From NCBI RefSeq assembly GCF_010725885.1, contig NZ_AP022600.1:186001-250000 (forward strand): 64,000 bases of DNA, read 5' to 3'. Of the stretch, positions 1 through 8,088 are shown piece by piece; positions within the stretch are counted from its first letter, which is position 1, and the number at the start of each line of letters is the position of its first letter. The stretch comes from Mycolicibacterium tokaiense (GTDB lineage: Bacteria > Actinomycetota > Actinomycetes > Mycobacteriales > Mycobacteriaceae). Made by a program: the position numbers and the translations under genes. The notes below the pieces were generated by a model that had not been told where the DNA came from, made no database searches, and saw only the letters and a list, made by a program, of their open reading frames with translations.

Positions 1-563
1 TGTCAAGAAGCTGGGCAAGATCCCCGCCGGCGGCGGTTGGCGCAAGCTCGGGCGCTCAGCGGGTAAGCGCAACTCCCAGGCGGACAAGACCGGAGCGACC
101 AACAAGTCCCATCAGCCGGTGCGGGGATATCACTTCATCCACACCGCGATCGACGCCCATTCGCGGTTGGCGTACTCCGAGATGCTGCCCGACGAACGCA
201 AGGACACCGCCGCCGAGTTCTGGCAACGAGCCAACGGCTGGTTCGTCGAACAGGGCATCGTTGTTCGCAAGGTGTTGACCGACAACGGGTCCTGCTACCG
301 GTCGCATGCCTTCCGGGACGCGCTGGGCGACGGCATCGAGCATCGCCGCACGCGGCCGTATCGACCGCAGACCAACGGCAAAGTGGAGCGCTTCCACCGA
401 ACCCTCGCCGATGAATGGGCCTACGCCCGGCTCTACACCAGCGACGACCAACGCTGCCAGGAATACCCCCGCTGGCTGCACACCTACAATCACCACCGCG
501 GCCACACAGCACTCGGCGGTCAACCACCAGCCAGCCGTGTACCTAACCTCTCAGGTCAGTACA
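1..563 (+). mobile_element. IS481-family insertion sequence, right-hand part
   Basis: The element enters from outside the window and its right end can be placed at base 563. Read inward from there on the minus strand the terminus is TGTACTGACCTGAGAGG, with the TGT end expected of IS481 elements. It is followed directly by ACTAGG, which fits the NCTAGN target duplicated by IS481 elements. The left end and the other copy of the target duplication are outside the window, so the boundary is inferred from one side only. Confidence 0.75.
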
Positions 564-568
564 ACTAG
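2..568 (+). CDS. IS481-family transposase, 5' truncated by window edge
   Basis: The reading frame is open from the first bases and has no start here, so the N-terminal HTH and the first catalytic Asp lie upstream of the window. The visible part is the DDE integrase-core domain (rve). The second catalytic Asp is in LTDNGSCYRS and the Glu is in TNGKVERFHRT, with RPYRPQTNGK typical of the family. It would catalyse cut or copy transposition of the element. The TAG stop at 566-568 lies outside the inferred element end and comes from the CTAG target. Nothing visible suggests inactivation of the remaining part. Family assignment is firm, activity unknown. Confidence 0.88.
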   Translation, partial: VKKLGKIPAGGGWRKLGRSAGKRNSQADKTGATNKSHQPVRGYHFIHTAIDAHSRLAYSEMLPDERKDTAAEFWQRANGWFVEQGIVVRKVLTDNGSCYRSHAFRDALGDGIEHRRTRPYRPQTNGKVERFHRTLADEWAYARLYTSDDQRCQEYPRWLHTYNHHRGHTALGGQPPASRVPNLSGQYN

Positions 569-569
569 G
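564..569. repeat. IS481 target site (NCTAGN), one copy
   Basis: ACTAGG directly abuts the inferred IS end and matches the six-base NCTAGN target known for IS481 elements. It supplies the transposase stop codon. The matching copy at the left end cannot be seen. Confidence 0.6.
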
Positions 570-571
570 GG

Positions 572-1249
572 TCAGTACTCGTCGTGGCGGCGCATCCACT
601 CGTACGGCGGATCCTGCGGCCAGCCTGCCGGCGAGTCCTCCCACGACTCCTGCCGCCCGTACGCGGTCAGATCCAGCAGGTCGAACACCAACATGAACGG
701 TTCTTCCCCGCGGTCGAAGGTCTGCCAGGTGTGGAACACCCGGTCGCCGTCGCGCAGGAACGCACTGATGGCGTGGCGCTCCTCACCGCCGACCGTGACG
801 CCGAAGTCCTCGTTGAAGGTGGTGCCGCCCGACGACACCCAGGGCAGGTGCAGCCAGCCCATCCGGTCGCGGTAACCGTGCAGAGCCGACACCGGCGCAC
901 GGGAGATCAGCACCAGCGCGGTGTCCTTGGCGTGCAGGTGCGACAACGGGCCCAGGTGGTCGGCCATCATGGAGCACCCCGGGCAGCCCTCCTGCCAGTC
1001 CGGCGCGAACATGAAGTGCGCGACGATCAACTGCCGTCGGCCACCGAAGAGGTCGGCCAGGGTCGCCGTCCCCGACCCGGTGTCGAATCGGTAGTCGGCG
1101 TCGACCTCCACCATGGGCAGACGCCGACGCAGGGCGCTCACCCGGTCCTTGAGCCGCGTGAGCTTCTTCTCCTCGACCAGCAGCTGCGCTCGCGCGGTGG
1201 CCCACTCCGCGCGGGTCACGACGGGTGGGCGCGCGGGCTCAGCCGCCAT
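572..1249 (-). CDS. DUF899 thioredoxin-like protein
   Basis: A 225-residue soluble protein of the DUF899 family, which has a thioredoxin-like fold. A CPGC motif sits at residues 89-92, after a helical N-terminal region rich in Arg and Lys. FMFAPDWQEGCPGC and the later GVSSGGTTFNEDFG-like region are characteristic. The physiological substrate of the family is not established. ATG at 1249 is preferred over an in-frame start at 1270 because it limits the overlap with the upstream PPOX gene to 11 bases; the two are probably co-transcribed. The IS481 element has inserted three bases beyond its stop codon, so the gene itself is intact. Confidence 0.8.
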   Translation of the reverse strand: MAAEPARPPVVTRAEWATARAQLLVEEKKLTRLKDRVSALRRRLPMVEVDADYRFDTGSGTATLADLFGGRRQLIVAHFMFAPDWQEGCPGCSMMADHLGPLSHLHAKDTALVLISRAPVSALHGYRDRMGWLHLPWVSSGGTTFNEDFGVTVGGEERHAISAFLRDGDRVFHTWQTFDRGEEPFMLVFDLLDLTAYGRQESWEDSPAGWPQDPPYEWMRRHDEY

Positions 1250-1907
1250 GGCGCCGGTTGGCCAGCTCACCGGTCATGTCGCGCACCGACGCGGGCACCG
1301 GGATTTCCTGCGGGCAGTCCGGCGCGCGACGAGGCTCACCGTAGACAGTGGTCAGCGGGACCACCCCGGCCCAGGCGCCCGCCTCGATGTCGGAGTCGGG
1401 ATCCTCGGGCCAGCCCGCACTGATCTTGCAGGACCAGTTGTCGTCGCCGATCGTCATCTGCAACGCCATGGTGGCAGCCAGTTCCCGGCGGGTGCTGGCC
1501 CGCAGTTCGGCCACCCGACCCGGGATGAAGGTGTCCGTCAGGGTCTCCAGGATGTGTTCCTTGTCCTGGGTCGGCACCGGCTCGAACGTGCCGAACAGTG
1601 CCGCGCTGCGGTAGTGGAACGAGGATTCGAAGCCACTGCGCGCCACCACCACCCCGTCCAACGCTGTCACCGACACCGCCACCGGAGCGCCGGCGCCGAC
1701 GGCACGCATCCACGGTGACCCGGTGGAGCCGTGGATGACGAAGCGGTCATCGATGCGGGCGAAGCCGGTGGGAAACGCCACAGGGTGCCCGTCGCGCACC
1801 AGCGCGACGGTGGCCAGCGGAGTGGCATCCAGCAGTGCGTACAGGTCCGCGCGCGAGGCGCTCTGCTTCTCGCCGAGACGCGAGATCTGAGTCGTTGGCA
1901 GTGACAC
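1239..1907 (-). CDS. PPOX-class FMN-binding split-barrel protein
   Basis: A protein of about 222 residues related to the pyridoxamine-5'-phosphate-oxidase-like flavin-binding proteins (COG3467 type). The N-terminal half has the split-barrel pattern ALVRDGHPVAFPTGFARI, followed by IHGSTGSPWMRA and the FHYRSAALFG segment. Such proteins bind FMN or a related cofactor and often act as small reductases, but the substrate is not predictable. GTG at 1907 was chosen because longer versions run into the alpha-glucosidase gene and add Arg-rich, non-family sequence. It overlaps the DUF899 gene by 11 bases, which suggests translational coupling. Confidence 0.75.
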   Translation of the reverse strand: MSLPTTQISRLGEKQSASRADLYALLDATPLATVALVRDGHPVAFPTGFARIDDRFVIHGSTGSPWMRAVGAGAPVAVSVTALDGVVVARSGFESSFHYRSAALFGTFEPVPTQDKEHILETLTDTFIPGRVAELRASTRRELAATMALQMTIGDDNWSCKISAGWPEDPDSDIEAGAWAGVVPLTTVYGEPRRAPDCPQEIPVPASVRDMTGELANRRHGG

Positions 1908-1945
1908 GACAGTCAGCGTCGCATCTGCGGCACCGCCGCGCCAGA

Positions 1946-3577
1946 TCAGCCCCGCACCCAGACCGCGGCATCGGTGGGCAGCGTATCGGTCACGCCCGGC
2001 ACCGACGCCAGCACCACCGACACCCCCGGCGGCAGGGGCACGGCTGCGTCGCCGGTGTTGACCCAGCACTGCGCGTCACCACGGGTGAACGCGAGCACGC
2101 CGGCGTCGGTGTCCAGCCACGACACCTCGGCGTCGGTTTCCCAGAGTTCGCGGCGCAGTGTTAGCGCATCGCGGTACAGATGCAGGAAGGACGCGGCGTC
2201 ACCGTCCTGGGCCTGGACCGAGTGTTCACCCCAGTGCGGCGGCTGCGGCAGCCACGGGTCCGCGGTTGCGCCGGCAGGTGAAAAGCCGTAGGGCACAGGA
2301 CCATTGATCCATGGCAGGGGCACTCGGCAACCGTCCCGGCCGACGTCGGTGAAACCGGATTGCACCCAGGTGGGGTCCTGGCGGGCTTCGGCGGGAAGGT
2401 CTTCCACCTCTTCGAGACCCAGCTCCTCACCCTGATAGACGTACGCGGTGCCCGGCAGGGCGAACTGCAGCAGCGCGCAGGCGCGGGCACGGCGCCGGCC
2501 CAGATCGTGGTCGGCCACCTCCTCGTCCCAGCGCGAGCGCTCCCACTCGCTCTCACTCAGGCCCGCAGGCTGCGAGCGCGAGTACCGGGTGACCGTGCGG
2601 GGCACGTCGTGATTGGACAGCACCCAGGTCGGTGGTGCGCCGACCGACGCCGCGCCCGCCATGGCGTCGTCGATCACGGTCCGCAGCGTGCTGGCCCGCC
2701 ACGGGGCCCGTAGGAAGTCGAATTGGAACGCGGTGTGCAGTTCGTCCGGACGCAGGTAGCGGGCCAGCCGTTCGTTGCTGGGCACCCATGCCTCGGCAAT
2801 GAAAACCCGTTCGGGCGCATAACGATTGGCCACCGACCGCCACCCGCGGTAGATCTCGTGCACCCCGTCCTGGTCCCATGCCGGGTGCGTCGCGTTGTGC
2901 TGGGCGCCGGCGGTGAGCACACCCCCGTCGGGCAGGCCGGCTTCTTTGACCAGGCCGTGCGCCACGTCGATGCGGAAGCCGTCCACCCCCTTGTCGAACC
3001 AGAACGCCAGCACGCCCTCGAACTCCGAACGCACCTCGGGGTGTTCCCAATTCAGGTCCGGTTGCGCGGGCGCGAACAGGTGCAGGTACCACAGATTGTC
3101 GGGGTCGCCTTCGACCCGCGACCAGGCCGGCCCGCCGAAGACCGATTGCCAGTCATTGGGCGGCAGTTGCCCACCGGGTCCGCGACCCGGCCGGAACAGA
3201 TAGCGCTCGCGCGCACCGGGTTCGTCGCGCAGCGCCGCCTGGAACCACCGGTGCCGGTCGGAGGTGTGGTTGGGGACGATGTCCAGAATCACCCGGATGT
3301 TGCGCTCGTGGGCGGCGGCGATGAACGCGTCGGCCTGTTCGAGCGTGCCGTAGGACGGTTCGATGTTGCGGAAGTCGGCCACGTCGTAGCCGGCGTCGGC
3401 CATCGGCGACGGATACCACGGATTGATCCACACCGCATCGATTCCGAGTTCGGCGAGGTACGGCAGTCGCGCCGTGAGACCCGTGATGTCACCGATCCCG
3501 TCCCCGTTGCCGTCGGCAAAGCTGCGGATGTAGACCTGATAGACGACTGCCGTTTTCCACCACGCCGCGTCCGACAT
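1946..3577 (-). CDS. GH13 alpha-glucosidase
   Basis: A 543-residue cytoplasmic glycoside hydrolase of family 13, oligo-1,6-/alpha-glucosidase subfamily. It would release glucose from imported alpha-glucosides. Conserved region I is DIVPNH (residues 99-104). The nucleophile is Asp204 in GFRID, the acid/base is Glu262 in FIAEAW, and the third acid is Asp324 in SNHD. No signal peptide is present. ATG at 3577 follows a strong AAAGGAGG ribosome site, so the longer in-frame start is unlikely. It is divergent from the sugar ABC transporter operon across 256 bases, consistent with a shared regulator. It resembles mycobacterial AglA-type enzymes and trehalose or maltose hydrolases; exact substrate is uncertain. 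Confidence 0.9.
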   Translation of the reverse strand: MSDAAWWKTAVVYQVYIRSFADGNGDGIGDITGLTARLPYLAELGIDAVWINPWYPSPMADAGYDVADFRNIEPSYGTLEQADAFIAAAHERNIRVILDIVPNHTSDRHRWFQAALRDEPGARERYLFRPGRGPGGQLPPNDWQSVFGGPAWSRVEGDPDNLWYLHLFAPAQPDLNWEHPEVRSEFEGVLAFWFDKGVDGFRIDVAHGLVKEAGLPDGGVLTAGAQHNATHPAWDQDGVHEIYRGWRSVANRYAPERVFIAEAWVPSNERLARYLRPDELHTAFQFDFLRAPWRASTLRTVIDDAMAGAASVGAPPTWVLSNHDVPRTVTRYSRSQPAGLSESEWERSRWDEEVADHDLGRRRARACALLQFALPGTAYVYQGEELGLEEVEDLPAEARQDPTWVQSGFTDVGRDGCRVPLPWINGPVPYGFSPAGATADPWLPQPPHWGEHSVQAQDGDAASFLHLYRDALTLRRELWETDAEVSWLDTDAGVLAFTRGDAQCWVNTGDAAVPLPPGVSVVLASVPGVTDTLPTDAAVWVRG

Positions 3578-3692
3578 CCGGCCTCCTTTGCTGTTTCCGC
3601 AGTTGGTCACCCTTCAGCCTGGAAGGTGCCCGATCACGTGTCAAGCGAAACCGAATGCGACACCATGACTTTCACATACGCCCCGGTTGTAA

Positions 3693-3720
3693 TGCGACAG
3701 TGGCTGCGCCGCTGTTCGCA
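3693..3720. promoter_or_regulatory. imperfect inverted repeat between alpha-glucosidase and transporter genes
   Basis: TGCGACAGTGGC and GCCGCTGTTCGCA form an imperfect inverted repeat with one indel and one mismatch around TGC. AACGTT follows immediately at 3720-3725, a core seen in many LacI-family operators. It lies midway in the divergent intergenic region. A sugar-responsive regulator site is an inference; no regulator gene is present nearby. Confidence 0.3.
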
Positions 3721-3756
3721 ACGTTTTCGAGACCAGGGGGGCCTTTCCACCATTTC

Positions 3757-3785
3757 TTGATGTGTGACACACTGACGCCTATTAA
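3757..3785 (+). promoter_or_regulatory. SigA-type promoter with overlapping palindrome, sugar ABC operon
   Basis: A -35 TTGATG (3757-3762) and a -10 TATTAA (3780-3785) are separated by exactly 17 bases, each matching the SigA consensus at four of six positions. The spacer contains the palindrome GTGTG-A-CACAC (3762-3772), where a bound repressor would block polymerase. The start codon at 3834 is about 42 bases past the expected transcription start and follows GGAGGG. Confidence 0.5.
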
Positions 3786-3833
3786 AGTCGCAGATCACAC
3801 GACCTGTGTCCGCAGTGTGGCGGTGGAGGGCTG

Positions 3834-5123
3834 ATGAAACGTATGCGTCGCGCGGTGGCAACCGCCTCGGCGACCGTCTTGGCGATGGGGCTGCTCTCCG
3901 GGTGCGGAGGCGCATCCGGCCCGCCGGTGCTCACGTGGTACGCCATGCCCGACAACGGCGGCGCGGCCACCCGAGCACAGCAGTGTGCCGACGCCTCCGG
4001 TGGGGCCTACCAGGTCAGCATCGAGACGCTGCCCGCCAATGCCACCGGGCAGCGCGAACAGCTGGTGCGCCGGCTGGCGGCCGGCGACACGTCGATCGAT
4101 GTCGTCAGCGTCGACGTGGTGTACACCGCGGAATTCGCCAACGCCGGGTTCCTGCGTCCGTTCACCGCCGACGAGACCGCGCGGCTGACCAACGGGATGT
4201 TGCCCGCACCGGTGGAAACCGGTATGTGGAAAGATCAGCTGTTCGCCGCGCCGTTCAAGACCAACGCCCAGTTGCTGTGGTACCGCAAGTCTTTGGCCCA
4301 AGCGGCGGGCATCGATCCCACCAGCGAGACGTTCACCTGGGACGAGATGCTCAAAGCTGCTGTGGCACAGGACAAGACAATCGCCAGCCAGGGTGCGCGG
4401 TACGAGGGTTACATGGTGTGGGTCAACGCGCTGGTGCTCTCCGGCGGCGGTCAGATCCTCGAGGACGCCGAGGCAGGCCGCAATGCCCGCCCGGCGCTGG
4501 CCAGCCCGGCCGGCGAGAAAGCAGCCGAGATCATCGGCAACCTGGGCCGCTCCCCCGCCGCGCCGGCCGACCTGTCCAACGCGCAGGAGGAGCAGGCCCG
4601 CGCGACATTCCAGGGCGAGCGCGGCGGCTTCATGCTGAACTGGCCCTACGTCCTTGCCGCGGCGCGCGGCGCTGCCGAGGAGGGCAGCCTCTCCCAGCAG
4701 GTGGTCGACGACATCGGCTGGGCGCGGTACCCGCGGGTGTTCCCCGACCAGCCCAGCGCACCGCCACTGGGCGGTGCCAACCTCGGGGTCGGCGCGTACT
4801 CCGAGCATCCCGACCAGTCGGTCGCACTGGTGGAGTGCGTGAACGCGCTGGAGAAGGCCACCCAGTACATGCTCGACGAGGGCGAACCGTCACCGTACGC
4901 GGCGTCCTACGACGATCCCGAGGTTCGGGAGAACTACCCCAACGCCGACCTCATCCGGGAGTCGATCAGCGAGGGCGGCCCTCGCCCGCTCACCCCCTTC
5001 TACGTCGACGTCGCGGGCTCGATCTTCCAGACCTGGCACCCGCCCGCCTCGGTGAACGCCGAAACACCGCAGCGGACAGACGAATTCATGGCAGACGTGC
5101 TCAGCGGAAGGCGGCTTCTGTGA
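3834..5123 (+). CDS. sugar ABC transporter substrate-binding lipoprotein
   Basis: A 429-residue extracellular binding protein of the CUT1 (maltose/trehalose) class. It has a short basic N-terminus, a hydrophobic segment and a lipobox LLSGC with Cys24 as the predicted lipidated residue. The body has the SBP type 1 pattern (TNAQLLWYRK, and GERGGFMLNWPYV late in the protein). It resembles LpqY-type and actinobacterial AglE-type proteins but is clearly diverged from LpqY. It would capture an alpha-linked oligosaccharide and hand it to the two permeases that follow. It overlaps the next gene by four bases (GTGA). The neighbouring alpha-glucosidase suggests an alpha-glucoside substrate. Confidence 0.88.
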   Translation: MKRMRRAVATASATVLAMGLLSGCGGASGPPVLTWYAMPDNGGAATRAQQCADASGGAYQVSIETLPANATGQREQLVRRLAAGDTSIDVVSVDVVYTAEFANAGFLRPFTADETARLTNGMLPAPVETGMWKDQLFAAPFKTNAQLLWYRKSLAQAAGIDPTSETFTWDEMLKAAVAQDKTIASQGARYEGYMVWVNALVLSGGGQILEDAEAGRNARPALASPAGEKAAEIIGNLGRSPAAPADLSNAQEEQARATFQGERGGFMLNWPYVLAAARGAAEEGSLSQQVVDDIGWARYPRVFPDQPSAPPLGGANLGVGAYSEHPDQSVALVECVNALEKATQYMLDEGEPSPYAASYDDPEVRENYPNADLIRESISEGGPRPLTPFYVDVAGSIFQTWHPPASVNAETPQRTDEFMADVLSGRRLL

Positions 5124-6055
5124 CCACCGTGGAGAACCCGCCGAAATCTGCCGGCAAGCACGCCGCGCAGACCGCGGCCAGCGATCGGGTCAAGGGTGAG
5201 CGCAGGCTGGGCTTCTACCTGACCCTGCCGTCCTACATCGTGATGATCCTGGTCACGGCCTACCCCCTGGGGTACGCGCTGGTGCTGTCGCTGTACAACT
5301 ACCGGCTCACCGACCCGGCAGGCCGCACGTTCGTCGGACTGCAGAACTACCTGGTGATCCTGACGGATCCGGTGTGGTGGAACGACTTCGTGACCACCGC
5401 CCTCATCACGCTGGTCACCGTGGCGGTGGAGCTGGTGCTCGGCTTCTGGTTCGCGTTCGTGATGCTGCGCATCATCCGCGGGCGCGGCCCGCTGCGCACC
5501 GCCATCCTCATCCCCTACGGCATCGTCACGGTGGTCTCGGCGTTCATCTGGCGCTACGCCTTTGCCATCGACTCCGGCTTCATCAACCAGTGGCTCAACC
5601 TCGGTGCCTTCGACTGGTTCGGCGACCGGTGGTCGGCGATCTTCGTGATCTGCCTCTCCGAGATCTGGAAGACCACCCCGTTCATCTCCCTGCTGCTGCT
5701 GGCGGGCCTGGTGCAGGTGCCCGAAGACATGCAGGAAGCCGCCAAGGTGGACGGCGCCACGGCTCGCCAGCGTCTGTTCAAGATCACGCTGCCGAGCATG
5801 AAGGCCGCCATCATGGTCGCCCTACTGTTCCGCACCCTGGACGCCTGGCGCATCTTCGACAACCCGTTCGTGATGACCAACGGCGCCAACAACACCGAGA
5901 CCATCTCGTTCCTGGCCTACCGCCAGAACGTCACCCTGGTGAACCTCGGGATGGGATCGGCGGTGTCGGTCCTGCTGTTCCTGTCGGTGGTGGCCATCGC
6001 CTTCGTCTTCGTCAAGGGCTTCAAGACCGACCTGTCTCAGGTGAGGGGCGACTGA
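5120..6055 (+). CDS. sugar ABC transporter permease (MalF/SugA type)
   Basis: A 311-residue inner-membrane permease with about six predicted helices. The cytoplasmic coupling EAA loop EAAKVDGATARQRLF begins at about residue 206. The N-terminal 30 residues are soluble and Lys-rich. It would form a heterodimer with the next permease. GTG at 5120 overlaps the lipoprotein stop (GTGA), and the end overlaps the next start by one base (TGATG), so the operon is translationally coupled. Family is certain; the transported sugar is inferred from context. Confidence 0.9.
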   Translation: MTTVENPPKSAGKHAAQTAASDRVKGERRLGFYLTLPSYIVMILVTAYPLGYALVLSLYNYRLTDPAGRTFVGLQNYLVILTDPVWWNDFVTTALITLVTVAVELVLGFWFAFVMLRIIRGRGPLRTAILIPYGIVTVVSAFIWRYAFAIDSGFINQWLNLGAFDWFGDRWSAIFVICLSEIWKTTPFISLLLLAGLVQVPEDMQEAAKVDGATARQRLFKITLPSMKAAIMVALLFRTLDAWRIFDNPFVMTNGANNTETISFLAYRQNVTLVNLGMGSAVSVLLFLSVVAIAFVFVKGFKTDLSQVRGD

Positions 6056-6882
6056 TGAATTCGAGCACCAAGTGGTGGACGATCGCCGGCATCGTCATCG
6101 TCATCTACAGCTTCTTCCCTCTGGCGTGGATGATCAGCCTGGCGTTCAAGCCGCCGTCGGACATCGTGTCCGGCAACCCGCAGTTCCTGCCCACCGCCTG
6201 GACACTGGACAACTTCGCCACCATCTTCAGCGATTCGTTGTTCACCCGGGCGTTGCTGAACTCGATCGGCATCGCCGTGATCGCGACGTTGATCTCGGTG
6301 GTCATCGCGATGTTCGCCGCCTACGCCATCGCCCGCCTGGAGTTCCGCGGCAAGAAGGTGCTGCTGTCGCTGGCGCTGGGCATCGCGATGTTCCCACAGG
6401 CCGCGCTGGTGGGCCCACTGTTCAACATGTGGCGCGGACTCGGCATCTATGACACCTGGCTGGGCCTGATCATCCCGTACATGACGTTCGCGCTGCCGCT
6501 GTCGATATGGACCATGTCGGCGTTCTTCCGGCAGATCCCGTGGGAGATGGAACACGCGGCGCAGGTGGACGGGGCCACCCAGTGGCAGGCGTTCCGCAAG
6601 GTCATCGTGCCGCTGGCCGCCCCCGGCGTGTTCACCACCGCGATCCTGACGTTCTTCTTCTGCTGGAACGACTTCCTGTTCTCCATCTCGCTGACGTCGA
6701 CCAACAGCGCCCGAACGGTGCCGGCGGCGCTGGCGTTCTTCCAGGGTGCGTCGTACTTCGAATCGGCGGTGCCCTACATCATGGCCGCCTCAGTGATCGT
6801 CACCATTCCCGTGGTGATCCTGGTGCTCATCTTCCAGCGCCGGATCGTCGCGGGTCTGACCTCAGGAGCAGTGAAGGGATAA
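6055..6882 (+). CDS. sugar ABC transporter permease (MalG/SugB type)
   Basis: A 275-residue permease with six predicted membrane helices, beginning almost at once with a transmembrane segment (TIAGIVIVIYSFFPLAW). The coupling loop is EHAAQVDGATQWQAFRKVI. This is the second, MalG-like half of the importer channel. It is read from ATG at 6055, overlapping the preceding stop by one base, and lies two bases before the ATPase gene. Confidence 0.9.
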   Translation: MNSSTKWWTIAGIVIVIYSFFPLAWMISLAFKPPSDIVSGNPQFLPTAWTLDNFATIFSDSLFTRALLNSIGIAVIATLISVVIAMFAAYAIARLEFRGKKVLLSLALGIAMFPQAALVGPLFNMWRGLGIYDTWLGLIIPYMTFALPLSIWTMSAFFRQIPWEMEHAAQVDGATQWQAFRKVIVPLAAPGVFTTAILTFFFCWNDFLFSISLTSTNSARTVPAALAFFQGASYFESAVPYIMAASVIVTIPVVILVLIFQRRIVAGLTSGAVKG

Positions 6883-6884
6883 CC

Positions 6885-8084
6885 ATGGCCGAGATCACCA
6901 TGAGTCACATCGTCAAGCAGTACGGTGACGGCTTCCCCGCCGTCAACGATGTCAGCCTGGACATCGCCGACGGCGAGTTCATGATCCTGGTCGGGCCCTC
7001 CGGCTGCGGCAAGTCGACCCTGCTGCGGATGATTGTGGGTCTGGAGGACATCACCTCCGGCGACATGGTCATCGGCGGAAAGCGGGTCAACGACAAGGCA
7101 CCCCGCGATCGCAACCTCGCGATGGTGTTCCAGAACTACGCGCTGTACCCGCATCTGACGGTCTTCGAGAACATCGCCTTCCCGCTGCGGCTGGCCGGCA
7201 AGATGTCCGATGACGAGGTCCGCAAGACCGTCACCGAGGCGGCGAAAACACTGGAGCTGCAGGACCATCTGGACCGCAAACCGGCCAACCTGTCCGGCGG
7301 TCAGCGCCAGCGCGTGGCCATGGGCCGGGCCATCGTGCGCCAGGCCGACGCGTTCCTGTTCGACGAACCGCTGTCCAACCTCGATGCCAAGCTGCGTGGC
7401 CAGATGCGAATGGAGATCCTGCGTCTGCAGCGCAAGCTGGGGGTCACCACCGTGTACGTGACCCACGACCAGACCGAGGCCATGACCCTGGGAGACCGGG
7501 TGGCGGTGCTCAAAAAGGGTGTGCTGCAACAGGTTGCCAGCCCCCGCGAACTCTACGATCAGCCGGTCAACCTGTTCGTCGCCGGGTTCATCGGATCACC
7601 GCCGATGAACTTCGTCCCCGCCTCGGTGCGCGGCGACCAGCTCGAGCTCCCGTTCGTCACCATTCCGATGCGCCCGGAGTGGAAGTCGGTCACCGATGAC
7701 GGCAAGGTCTACATCGCCGGGATCCGGCCCGGCAGCTTCGAGGACGCTTCCCTGATCGATGGGGACAAGGCCGATCGTGGCGTCTCCTTCGACGTCGACA
7801 TCGACATGACAGAGTGGCTGGGCAACGAGCAGTACGCCTTCGTGCCGTTCGAGGCTCCCGACGAGATCACCAACCATCTTGCGCAGCTCGCCTCCGAGCT
7901 GGACAGCGAGCAGCTGCGCACCCAGCTGTGCGTGGAACTCGATCCGCTGAGCCGGGTGCGCTCCGGCGACAAGGCCACACTCTGGCTCGACACCTCCCGG
8001 TTGCACCTCTTCGACCCGCAGACCGGTGAGAACCTCACCCGCACAGCAGGTTCGGAGCGACGCGAACCGGTGACCACCGGCTGA
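6885..8084 (+). CDS. sugar ABC transporter ATP-binding protein (SugC/MsmK/UgpC type)
   Basis: A 399-residue ATPase that powers the importer. Walker A is GPSGCGKST (residues 37-45), the signature is LSGGQRQRVAMGRA, Walker B is FLFDEPLSNLD and the switch His is in VTHDQTEAM. Residues from about 240 form the C-terminal MOI/OB regulatory region typical of MalK-like subunits, including the FIGSPPMNF motif. Its length is close to SugC of mycobacteria. An AAGGG site precedes ATG 6885. The DUF4032 gene follows after four bases and is probably in the same transcript. Confidence 0.92.
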   Translation: MAEITMSHIVKQYGDGFPAVNDVSLDIADGEFMILVGPSGCGKSTLLRMIVGLEDITSGDMVIGGKRVNDKAPRDRNLAMVFQNYALYPHLTVFENIAFPLRLAGKMSDDEVRKTVTEAAKTLELQDHLDRKPANLSGGQRQRVAMGRAIVRQADAFLFDEPLSNLDAKLRGQMRMEILRLQRKLGVTTVYVTHDQTEAMTLGDRVAVLKKGVLQQVASPRELYDQPVNLFVAGFIGSPPMNFVPASVRGDQLELPFVTIPMRPEWKSVTDDGKVYIAGIRPGSFEDASLIDGDKADRGVSFDVDIDMTEWLGNEQYAFVPFEAPDEITNHLAQLASELDSEQLRTQLCVELDPLSRVRSGDKATLWLDTSRLHLFDPQTGENLTRTAGSERREPVTTG

Positions 8085-8088
8085 ACCC

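Noticed and set aside
3806..6055. A continuous plus-strand frame that could suggest a fused lipoprotein-permease
   Set aside because: Only the part from 5120 matches a permease; the earlier part is an out-of-frame shadow of the lipoprotein gene, which has its own start, lipobox and stop with a GTGA junction.
3834..8084. Assignment as the LpqY-SugABC trehalose importer
   Set aside because: Layout and families agree, but the lipoprotein is clearly diverged from LpqY and the locus is linked to an alpha-glucosidase, so a related alpha-glucoside importer is more likely. No gene symbols were given.
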